Positions 26,301 to 38,300 of a stretch of DNA of 64,000 nucleotides are shown piece by piece. The notes below the pieces were generated by a model. The model was given only the letters and a program-made list of their open reading frames with translations, ran no database searches and was not told the DNA's origin. The stretch is taken from the NCBI RefSeq assembly GCF_033115175.1, contig NC_084831.1, forward strand, positions 45,478,002-45,542,001, given 5' to 3'. The stretch's first letter is position 1; the number at the start of each line of letters is the position of its first letter. This DNA is from Lepus europaeus (lineage: Eukaryota; Chordata; Mammalia; Lagomorpha; Leporidae). The position numbers and the translations under genes were made by a program.

Positions 26301-29300
26301 GGGAATGAAAACTTAAAAATCCTGAGCACAGCTAAAGTCTAGGATGCATGACTAGGGTGGGCAGAATTGGGTAGAGATGGAGCCTGGTTTTAAAGAAACT
26401 TGAGAACTAATCAGCTCTCCTTATATGCTTACCCTATATGCTAGTGTCAAGTGTGTATTTCTTTGGGCATACTTTGAAGAAAAAGCTCTGGATTCAAATA
26501 AATTGTCTTGTGTCCCTTACAAATTAAATAAGCCTGTTTAATTTATTTTACCCAGGATTTTCCAAGGAATTTTCTTTAAGTGAGTATCTGTTAGCAACAT
26601 ATATGAGCTTTTGAAAAAATGCTGTTGGAACAGTTTAATGTCTTTAAGCTATAGAATGACATGATATGGGTTTCTGGTGGCCAACAGAAGAGCGTATAGG
26701 GAAGGAATGGAGAAAAGGAGATCAGATAGGAGGTCGGTCAGGCATTTGTTCGGCTGATACTTATTGAATGCCTGCCACATTCCAAGCACTATTCTGGAAG
26801 CCCATGATCAAAACAGACAAAAATCCCCACCCTGGTGAAACTTACATTCTAGTGAGGAGACAGTGTTTTGTTTAAAGTGCTATGGAAAAGAGAAAAGCCG
26901 AGCAAGTGCAGGATTATGAACGTTTATGAGAGAAGCAGTAGTAGGCCTCACTGAGAGACCTTTGAGCAGAAAGTTGAAGGCAGGGAGAGAGTGAACTGTG
27001 AGGACCAAGTACGGCTGTGCTCATCGAGATGAGACACGGTGAACATGTGGAGGACAGTGGAGATGACAGAGAACTGACCGGCGGGAGTGGACCGGACTTT
27101 GTCATCACGTTCTTCCGCTTCATGGGCTTTTTCCTATCTTCAGACTTGTACAGATCTTTCCCTTTAGTTGTCTTTGTCACTTTCCAGACCCTTATTTCTC
27201 TTCCTTTTACAGTCAAATTCCTTTAAAAATGATTGATACAACCCCCCATTTCTGGCCCTCTCACCTCTTCATTAAAGCCTTTTTAAGCTGGCTTCTCCCA
27301 CACTGCTACTACTCTCCCAGGACACGAGTGATTTCATCCCATCCAGATCCAACAGTCTTGTCTCTGTTCTCATCTTCCCAGAACCGTGAATTTGAAACCA
27401 TTGATTACTCTTTCTGTTGACATAAATGACACTGAACTGGTTGCCAATTCTGTATCTATCTATTTTTAAAGTGCTTGTTTCCTTCATAGCCCTTATCTCA
27501 GCTTGTAATGACTTATATTATTTACTTCTTTTTGTTTATTTGTTAGGCATTAACTCCATGCCAGCCAGGACCATGCTATTTTACTCAGCAAGTATATTTG
27601 AGGCATTAATGTGGCATATGGTGGGAGTTCAGGATATATTTGTCAAATGAGGGAAAATGACAAAGTTGGACAAGATTTTCTCCATGGCTCATCTAGCCTT
27701 CTATATGCCTGTTTCTTGCCTTTCTCTGGTTTTTCTGTCCTTGTCCGCTCTCCCCTAACAGGGGTGCCTTTCCCTAAAGCTCAACTCTCAGTCTTTTGTT
27801 GTTGCTTCAGAACACTTAGCCGGAAAACCAGCTTAATTGAAGCCTTATCCAGACTCCTCTTGGTCATGGATCTTTTGTCCTGGTTCTTTTTTTCTTTTTT
27901 AAGATTTGTTTATTTATTTGAGAGGTAGAGTTACAGGGAGAGAGAAAGAGAGACGGAGAGAAAGGTCTTACATCCACTGGTTCACTCCCTAAATAGCTGC
28001 AATAGCCAGAGCTGGACCAATCCAGAGCCAGGAGCTTCTTCCGGGTCTCCCATGTGGGTGCAGGGGTCCAAGCATTTGGGCCATCTTCTGCTGCTTTCCC
28101 AGGCCACAGCAGAGAGCTGGATTGGAAGAGGAGTGGTTGGGACACAAACCAGTGCTCACATGGGATGCCAGCGCCACAAGTGGAGGCTTAGCCTACTACA
28201 CTACAGCATCAATCCCTGATTCATTTTTTAAAGATTTTTAAAAGCCTTTTTATTTATTTATTTATTTGAAAGACCAGGATGGAGGGGAGAGAGATAAACA
28301 GAGAGAAAGGTCTCCTACTCACTGTTTTGTTCCTTAAATGCTGACAACAGCCAGGGCTGCGTCGGGCCAAATCCAGGAGCCGAGAACTCCATCAAGGTCT
28401 CCCTTGTAGGTAGCAGGAACGCACATACTTGGGCTATTACTACTACCTGCCAGGGTGCACATAATTGTCATTATCTGTGTTCTTTGTCCATTTATAATTG
28501 AGATCTTACAATTTTTTCTCATCCATTTTTTGAGTTTTGTAAAAATGTCAATGTCGTAATCTTTATAATTCCATTTACCTAGCTCAATTTAGAAACAAGA
28601 GAGCTGAGACCCAGGGAGATGAAGTGACTTATCCAGGGCTACACAGTGAGTTAGTGCCAGAGATGTGATGAGAACCCAGATCTCTTGGGCAGTGTTGCTT
28701 CCTGGTGAGCAGGCTGCCTTTGTGCCCTGTGCTTGAGCCATATGTGCCTTTATTTTATTGGACCATCTCTATGGGTCTGCCATCTGCTCAGTCTTACCTC
28801 TTGTAAATCAGAATTTAGAGCCTTGCATATTTCAAATGGGAGTCTCACCCTAGTGTTTGTATTTTCATTACTATTCCTAGCATTTTGCCCTGATGTAAAC
28901 TGTTTAGGTAGACATGTCCAGTAGGAAGTTGAAGATGTGGAATTGAATCTCAGCTGGTAATTTTTTTGTTTCTGTTTTTGTTTTTTTAAAGATTTATTTA
29001 TTTATTTGAAATTCAGAGTTATAGAGAGAGGGAGAGACAGAGAGAGAGAGAGAGAGAGAGATCTTCCATCTGTTGGTTCACTCCACAGATGGCCAAAACA
29101 GCCAGGACTGGGCCAGGCTGAAGCAGGAGCTCTTCTAGGTCTCCCACTTAGGTAGCAGGGCCCAAGCACTTGGGCTATCTTCTGTTGCTTTTTCCAGACC
29201 ATTAGCAGGGAGCTGGCATCCCTATGATGCCAGCACAACACCAGCCCCTCAACTGAGAAGTTTAAACCAGAAATGCATGTTGAGAAGTCATTTTCCAGGA

Positions 29301-32300
29301 AGTATTTGTTTAAAATCACATAAGTTGGTGAATTCTCTTAGTAAAAAGAAAGATTAAAGAGCTGAAGCCTGGACCTGGGGGAAAAAAATCATGGTAGAGA
29401 AGTGAAAAGAGGAAGAAGAGCCAGTGAAAGAAGCTGAGGGAGTGTGGCTAGAGAGAGGAAGAGAGGCAGGGCAGTATAGGGACAAACAGGCCGTGGAGGA
29501 GAGTGCTTCTATAGGCAGCGCTTGTGAGGGCCTCCTTGTTCTCAAGAGAAGCTGAAGGCCAGTTGGGAAAAAGCCCACGGACCTAGCAGTTACAGGGCCT
29601 CTGTGAATGGGTACCTTTGTTATAAAGAAAACTAGTGGTCAGGAGGTATCCGTCAAACAGCTGATGATGAGGCCGTGGAATTAAGATCTTGCAATATCAA
29701 CCTTTACTTTGCAGTACTGTGTATTTGAATATTCTCAGGAAACTATGTCATTCGTATTGATCTGATTTCAGAGTTGCCTTATTTTCAATTATGATTGATT
29801 ATATATACATATGTGACCTCATTTGGTCTATATAACAATTCTGAAAGCAAATGTAATTATTTTTTTCCACTTTACAAATGGAAAAACTGAGGCTTGGAGA
29901 GTTGAAAGTAGTTTGTCCCAGGTCAGACAACCAAATAAGTGGCAAAGCAAAGATACTCTTGGGACTGGCATCATGGTATAGTGGGTTAAGTGCCACCTCC
30001 AACACCAGTATGGTGCACTGGTTCAAGTCCCATCAGTTCCGTTTCCAATCTAACTCCCTGCTAACGCACCTGGGAAAACAGCAGTAGATGGCCCAAGTGC
30101 TACAGTCCCTGCCACTCACATGGGAGACCCAGATGGAGTTCCAGACTCCTGGCTTCAGCCTGGCCCAGCCCTAGCTGTTGTGGCCTTTTTGGGGAGTGAA
30201 CAAGTGGATAGAAGATCGATCTCTCTCTTTCTCTCCATCTCTTTCTCCTTCCTTTTCCTCTCTCTGAAACTCTGCCTTTTAAATAAATAAAATGGATTAT
30301 TTTTTTAAAAAGCTGATACTTTTATGCCATGTTATACTACCTCCTAAAACCTAAAGATGCATCGAAAGTAAAAATCAAGTTGTTGTTGGAATTCCATTCC
30401 TTTATGGAAGCTCTGTGGGCAGTATCTATTCTTGCCTTTTCCAGTTTCTAGAAGCCACTTGCATTCCTTGACTTTGGTCTCCTTTCTCCATCCTAAAACT
30501 AGCAATGATCAAATTCTTCCCACATCCCATCTCTCTTATCCACTTTTCTGACTCTTCTATATTAAGGACTCATGTGATTAGACTTGGCCCAGGTGGAAAA
30601 TCCAGGCTAATCTCTCCGTCTCAGGGTCCTTAACCTTAAGCGTACCTATGAAGTCCCTTTTCTCATGTCAGGTAACACTGTCATGAGTTCTGAGTTGTAG
30701 GGCATGGACACCTTTGGGGACCATTGTTTTGCCTACCATAATCCTTAAATTATGCCATGCTATTTCAGGCTTCTGTGCTCTTGTTCACTCTGCTCCTTTT
30801 CCCATTTCTGCCTTCCTTAATCATTGTCAAGACTAGAGATAAGTATTACCTCTTTTATGGTATCCTTGGCCCCCTTTGCCAGCTCAACTGATTGTTCTGT
30901 CCTTTTGGCCCTTCATGAGGTTCTCTGTTCAATACTGTCTTAGGAAGTATAATGCTTCCCTTGTGTTTGGACCTACCAAGAGCTCCTTGAACACTACCAA
31001 GGGCTGTGTCTCAGTGTTCTATCCAAGTGCCCAAAACAGGGCCTGGTACATGTCTAGTATTTGGTTGTGTTTGTTAAATGAACAAGAGACTGCTTCCCGC
31101 AGGAAATTTGTCTTTAACAGTGTGCTGGAAGGTAGAAGCCCCTTGACCTTAAAACCAGGGGACTCGACCCAGGTTATAAGACCAGCCAGTGACACTGCCT
31201 ACTTTAAAACGTAAAGTTCATGAAGCAAATAATGACTTTTTGCAGATCATTAACTTCCTGTGACCTTGGGGAAAGGTCATGGAGCCTCATGTTTTTCATC
31301 CAGATCAAGAGGACGCAGTAACATAGGCTGGATGCGTGAGTTCTAGAGCTGGACTCCCTGTGTATGGATTTGAAACCTGACTTTGTTTCTTGCCGTGCTT
31401 CACAAATTACTTAGCCTCTCAGTGCCTCAGGTACTTTGCCTCTAAAATGGAAAATTACAAAAACACTCACTTCCTTGAGTTGTTCTGAAGACTAAGTTAA
31501 GATAGATAAAGTGTTTGGCACAATGGCTGTCATTAATGTTGCCATGAAATTTCCTTTATGAGCTAAGATTTACGATTTTGCCCCATATTTTTCTAGAAGG
31601 GAATTCCTCAGACCTCCTCTCTTCTCCTTTCCTTGTCCCAGACTGGATTGCCTTTCTTTGTTTTTGTTTTTGTTTTTTAAGATTTGTTTAGGGGCTGGCA
31701 CTGTGGCGTAGCGGGTAAAGCCACCGCCTGCAGTGCTGACATCCCATATGGGCACCAGTTAGAGTCCCAGCTGTTCCACTTCTGATCCAGCTCTCTGCTG
31801 TGGCCTGGGAAAGCAGTAGAAGATGACCCAAGTGCTCTGACCCCTGCACCTGCGTGGGAGACCCAGAAGAAGCTCCTGGCTCCTGGCTTCGGGTTGGCCT
31901 AGCTCTGGCTGTTGTGGCCACTTGGGGAGTGAACCAGCGGATGGAAGACCTCTCTCTCTCTGCCTCTGCCTTTCTATAGCTCTGCCTTTCAAATAAATTA
32001 ATCTTAAAAATATAAAAAGATAACCCCATAAGAGATGCCGACACTGCAGGTGGTGGCTTTACTCGTGACGCCTCAGCACCGGCACCCTGGATTGCCTTTC
32101 TTGCTCTCACTCTCTGGAGATTCTTCTCTTTTGCTAGTCTTAAATTCCCCTTAAGCTCCTATAGCTCTGCCTGCCTGGGCTGGTTTCCTCCATGGGGGAC
32201 CAGTCTGGGTATGGCTCCTGTGGACATACCTGTGGGGTGTACTGCCCCCTGCAGGCCAGAAGCAGGGACTCCACTGCCCTGACCAGAGAGTTGATGCTTT

Positions 32301-35300
32301 CCGCCCTCTAGCCTCCTCTCAGGGTCTGATGCATTTGGTTTGAGAATACTAAGAAGGTGAACAGCATTATCTCCAAGGAGCCTTATTGAACACTCTCTAG
32401 TACCCAGTTCCTAATAACAGATAAGTATAGGATATTAGTGGTTAAGTGTGCAGGCCCTGGAATCAACTTGCTTCAAATGGAATCAGGTGTTCCAATCCTG
32501 GCTTCCATACTTAATAGCTGTGAGACCTTAGGCAAGTTACTTTGCAGAGCTTCAGTTTACAGTTCCTAAAAAGAGATATAATATTGGCCCTGAATCCATT
32601 GTTTAGTTAGAAAAATTAGATGCAATAATTCGCCAGTATTGATAAGCAGGAAGGATAGAGTTTTCTTTCTTTCATTCTTTTTTTTTAAGATTTTATTTAT
32701 TTATTTGAGAGGTAGAGTTACAGATAGTGAGAGGGACAGAGAGAAAGGTCTTCCATCCGTTGGTTCACTCCCCAAATGGCTGCAACAGCCGGAGCTGCGC
32801 TGATCCAAAGCCAGGAGCCAGGTGCTTCTGGTCTCCCACATGGGTGCAGGGGCCCAAGGACTTGGGCCATCTTCTGCTTTCCCAGGCCATAGCAGAGAGC
32901 TGGATTGCAAGAGGAGCAGCCGGGACTAGAATCAGCACCCATATGGGATACTGGCACCGCAGGCGGAGGATTAACCTACTGCGCCATGGCACCGGCCCCC
33001 AGTGTTTTCTTTCAATAGAACCTTTGAATTCAATTCTTCGCAGTATAGTTCCATTAATTGGTGTGTAATTGTGTGATTTCCCAATCAACTGCTTTCATAT
33101 TCAAATGTTAGTATTAAACCAATTTGAAAGCCAAATGCAAATAATTTATTATTCAATTCTTTGATTCAGTACAGTAAACATTGTCTCTTCTGTGTTAAAC
33201 ACTCTTCTGGGAGCTAGGATTACAACTTGATGTAAGGTAAAGGTTCTGCTCACAAGATGTTTAGAAGAGAAAGTAGGCATTTAAGTATTCTAGTCAGAGG
33301 GAATAGTATGAGCTAAGGCACAGAAATGTCAGAAGGCCAAATAGTATAATCTAAAACAAGGACATGGATGCTGCTCTCTATGGCAAGAACTTTGTGTGTT
33401 GGGGACAAAAGGGTGAAAGGGCTGGGGTTGAGGGGAGGGGAGAAGAGGGTGATCTGGTGAGAGGAAGGCCGAAGAGGCTCCAAATTATCCAGAACCTTAA
33501 TGCTGTACCTAGAAGTTAACTGTAAGGCATTGGAAAGCCATCGAAGGATTTTTGGTAAGGGCATGTCGTTATCAAATCATTTTTTTAACAGGTCATCATG
33601 ACTTCAGTTTAGAGGATGAGTTAGGAAGGGCCATACTTGGGAGATATTTAGTGAACTGTTGTAGTAGACCTGTGGAGCGGTGATAAGGACAGTAGGGGCA
33701 GTAGGAATGAGCGGGAAGCGGAGGAGGAAGAGAGGTGCAGAGAATGTTAAAGAAGTGAATCTGGGCCGGCGCCGTGGCTTAACAGGCTAATCCTCCGCCT
33801 TGTGGCACCGGCACACCGGGTTCTAGTCCTGGTTGGGGTGCCGGATTCTATCCCAGTTGCCCCTCTTCCACGCCAGCTCTCTGCTATGGCCCGGGAAGGC
33901 AGTGGAGGATGGCCCAAGTCCTTGGGCCCTGCACCCGCATGGGAGACCAGGAGAAGCACCTGGCTCCTGGCTTCGGATCAGCACAATGCGCCGGCCGCAG
34001 CGGCCATTGGAGGGTAAACCAACGGCGAAAAGGAAGACCTTTCTGTCTGTCTCTCTCTCTCTCACTATCCACTCTGCCTGTCAAAAAAAAAAAAAAAAAG
34101 TGAATCTGTATGACTTGGCAAGAAGAGAAGGTACAGAGGATGTTAAAAAAAATGAATCTGTATGACTTGGCATGATTGAGTGAACATGTGAAAAGACGGT
34201 AAAACCTAGAGGAATGGGTGGGTGGTGGTGCTATTTTATGACAACAAATGTTGACTTATTGGTGCTTATAGAATAAGCAGGTGAAGATGTCCAGTAGAGG
34301 ATTGAAGTTTTGGGGTCTTTGCATAGTGGAAACTATTGGCTAGAGATAGATAATTGGAAGCCACCTGCTTGCAAATGTTAGTTGGACCATAGGAGTGGGG
34401 AAGATTACTCAGGGAAGGCAGTAGAAAAAGAGGCAAAGGATAACACCCAAGCTGGGGTTCACGGATAATTGAAGATTTAGCAAAGAAGAAGAGACAGAGA
34501 AGGAAAAGGAGAATCGGTAACACATGGTATCTCAAAAAAGGCAGTGAAAGTATTTCTGAAGGAAAACGCAGCAGCTTCAGATGCCACAGAGAAAGTAACA
34601 TCAGTTCCACAGGATTCGGCAAGTGGGACTCCGTCTGAGGGACTTAAGCATCTTCGTTTCTGAAAGCTGGGGCAGCTGTGCCTTTCTTGGAGAAAGAAAA
34701 GGATGAGGTGGGGATCCCATGAAGGGAAGGCTCTCTTTTCCCGAGGAATGTCCATGTAGCTACGTGATGGCACAGCCTGGCTATTAGGAATGTTTACATG
34801 TTGAGCCAACCCACTAGACTGTGAGCTAAACGGCATAGATGTATGCATCCTGCCGAGGAGACAAGTTAATAATCTTACTGTAAATTCTTTGACTTTTTTC
34901 TCTGCATATAAACAAATATGGTGTTTATATGTATACACATATGTAATTTTAAAAATAAATATTGGCTTATACTGTGTGCTCTTTTGAGACCTGCTTTTTT
35001 CACTTAACTGAAGGAAGTGATCATCTGGCCATGTTACTACATGTAGAGCTATTCCAGGTTTTAATAATTGCAAAGTAATTGTTTTTTAAAGGAACTATGA
35101 CATATTTAACATCTTAGACCTTTAGTAATGATCTTGTAGGTTGTTTCAGCTTTTCACCACCGCACACGGTATTGGAGAGAATGTTTTTGTGTGTATCTTC
35201 TCTGCACACTTTGGCAGGGCAAGTGCCTGTGTCCTCCTCACTTCTGCACCCTCAGCACAGGCATGAAGGAGATACTCATCCAAGTGTTTGAATGTCATCT

Positions 35301-38300
35301 ACGACAGACCAATAGCACACAGAAATTGTTTTCTGATTGAGTTTCACAGGGACGTGAAGAGCTCTACCCAGAAAGGGGAAGTACCCAGTAGCACTTTCTG
35401 CTTTTAAGTAATGTGTGTTTCAGAAGCACTTTCCTATGCACTGCCTGCAAGGAAGTACATTAAATCATTTCTAATGAGCGTTCTGCATTTCTCCTCCTCA
35501 TTGTTAAGGATTGATGTACTCCTTTCCCTGGTCAGTAGAAAAATTCCTGATAAATAATTGTTTACAGTGTGAAGTTAAGGAATTAATATTATGTTATCCA
35601 TGCCTCCCTTTTAGAGTGGTTTTTTTTAACCTTTAGGATTTTTTAATAGAATCTTTAAAGTGGGGACAATTTCTTGTTCAAGTCCTACATGACTAGTGCC
35701 TGGTATAGTTGCCTATCTAGCACAAATAGGCCTTCAGTAAATAGTGGAGAATAAATAAATTTTTAAGCTATAGGCTATGCAGGGACATAATTGGAGAAGT
35801 TTTCTATATATTTTGACCATTTCTCCAATTTTAAATCCTTTTTCTGTTGCCCTTTGTTCAATGATGCCTCTTTTACTCTATATTAAATTCTTACATAATT
35901 TAGGTCTGAGCTATACTTTTTATTCCATAAATATGTCCATCTTTTTTGAAGATTTATTTTTCTTTTTATTTATTTGAAATACAGAGTTATAGAGAGAGGT
36001 AGAGACAGTCAGAGAAAGATCTTCCATCTGCTGATTCACTCTTCAAATGGCCACAATGGCTGGAGCTGAGCTGAGCCGAAGCCAGGAGCCAAGAGCTTCT
36101 TCCGGGTATCTCACATGGGTGTAGGGGCCCAAGGACTTGAACCATCCTCTGCTGGTTTCCCAGGTGCGGTAGCAGGGAGCTGGATTGGAAGCGGAGCAAC
36201 CAGGACTCAAACTGGAGCCCATACAGGATGCTGACGCTGCAGCCCAGGGCTTTAACCCACTGTTTCGCAGTGCCAGCCCCCCATCTGTTTTTTCAAAAAA
36301 GATTTATTAGGCCGGCGCCGTGGCTCAACAGGCTAATCCTCTGCCTTGCGGCGCCGGCACACCGGGTTCTAGTCCCGGTTGGGGCACCGATCCTGTCCCG
36401 GTTGCCCCTCTTCCAGGCCAGCTCTCTGCTGTGGCCCGGGAGTGCAGTGGAGGATGGCCCAAGTGCTTGGGTCCTGCACCCCATGGGAGACCAGGAGAAG
36501 CACCTGGCTCCTGCCATCGGAACAGCGTGGTGCGCCGGCCGCAGCGCGCTACCGCGGCGGCCATTGGAGGGTGAACCAACGGCAAAAGGAAGACCTTTCT
36601 CTCTGTCTCTCTCTCTCACTGTCCACTCTGCCTGTCAAAAAACAAACAAACAAACAAACAAACAAACAAAAAAAGATTTATTTATTTGAAAGAGTTACAG
36701 AGAGAGAGAGAGAGAGTAAATTTTCATCTGCTGGTTCACTCCCCAAATGGCCACAACAGCCGGGGCTTCTTCTGAGTCTCCCGCCTGAGTACAGGGGCCC
36801 AAGCACTTGGGCCATCTTCTGCTTTCTCAGACTCATTAGCAGGGAGCTGGGTCAGAAGTAGAGCAGCCAGTTCTCAAACCTGCACCCATATGGGATGCTT
36901 GTGTTGCAGGTGGTGGCTTTTCCCTCTATGCCACAATGCTGAGCCCAATCCATCTATTTTTGTAAGACTTAGTTTTGTTTTGTTTTTGTTTTTGTTTTTG
37001 TTTTGACAGGCAGAGTTAGACAGACAGACAGACAGAAAGGTCTTCCTTCCGTTGGTTCACCCCCCAAATGGCCGCTAACAGCCGCGCGCCACGCTGATCC
37101 AAAGCCAGGAACCAGGTGCTTCCTCCTGGTCTCCCATGTGGGTGCATGGCCCAAGCACTTGGGCCATCCTCCACTGCCCTCCCGGGCCACAGCAGAGAGC
37201 TGGACTGGAAGAGGAGCAACCGGGACAGAATCTGGTGCCCCAACTGGGACTAGAACCCGGGGTGCCAGTGCCGCAGGCAGAGGATTAGCCTAGTAAGCCG
37301 CAGTGCCAGCCATGACTTAGTTTTAAATAGTGTCTTAACCATTAGTTTGTTGTTATTTTCACTAAAACAGTTTAATTTCTTTTTATTATTATTTATTTGA
37401 AAGGCAGAATGACAGAGAGGGAGAAGAGAGACCAAGAGAGAAAGAGATCACTCCCCAAATAACTGTAACAGGTAGGGCTGGATCAGGCGGTAGCCAGGAA
37501 CCTGGAACTTCATCTGGGTGTCCCACATGGGTGGCAGGGGCCCAAGGACTTGGATCATCATCCACTGCCTCCCAGGTGCCTTAGCAGGGCACTGAATTTG
37601 AGGAGCAGCTGGGATTTGAACTAGCTCTCCAGTTTGGGATGCCGGCATTGTAGGCTGCAGCTTAATCTGCTATGCCACAATGCCCCCCCCCCCCCGCCCA
37701 AGAATTTTTATTTATTTGAAAGGAGGAAAGGCAGAGACAGATACCTCCCATCTGCTTGATTATTCCCCAGATGCCTACAACAGCTGGGCCTTGCCCAAAC
37801 TGAAGCCAGGAGCTAAGAGCTCAGTCTAGGTCTCCTGTGTAAGTGACAAGGACCCAAGCACTTGAGCCATCCCTTGCTGCCTCTTGGGATCTGAGCCAGG
37901 ACTTGAACTCAGGCACTGCACTATGGAATGTGGGAATTTTAAATAGTTTCTAATACCTTATAAGGCTTATTGTACCTCAGAATTCCTCTTTTTCAGAATA
38001 CTGTTTTTTACTCTTGCCCAGTTGTAGTTCTAATTTTTTTTTAATTTTTATTTTATTTTATTTTTTGACAGGCAGAGTGGACAGTGAGAGAGAGAGACAG
38101 ATAGAAAGGTCTTCCTTTGCCGTTGGTTCACCCTCCAATGGCTGCCACGGCCGGCGCGCTGCGGCCGGTGCACTGCACTGATCCGAAGCCAGGAGCCAGG
38201 TGCTTCTCCTGGTCTCCCATGGGGTGCAGGGCCCAAGCACTTGGGCCATCCTCCACTGCACTCGCAGGCCACAGCAGAGGGCTGGCCTGGAAGAGGGGCA

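Larger units (their letters stand above)
33160..34610 (-). mobile_element. L2 LINE, interrupted by a CSINE3
   Basis: Antisense L2 along its length: AACACTCTTCTGGGAGCTAGG near 33207, ATTGGAAAGCCATCGAAGG near 33530, GAAGATGTCCAGTAGAGG near 34284, AAAGTATTTCTGAAGGAAAAC near 34547. A 198-codon open frame on the minus strand (34477-35073) overlaps its last part and is best read as chance. Confidence 0.6.

Noticed and set aside
34477..35073. 198-codon minus-strand open frame, the longest outside SINEs
   Set aside because: Its downstream part overlaps an antisense L2 remnant and the remainder matches no protein I recognise. No splice-site or codon pattern supports a gene.
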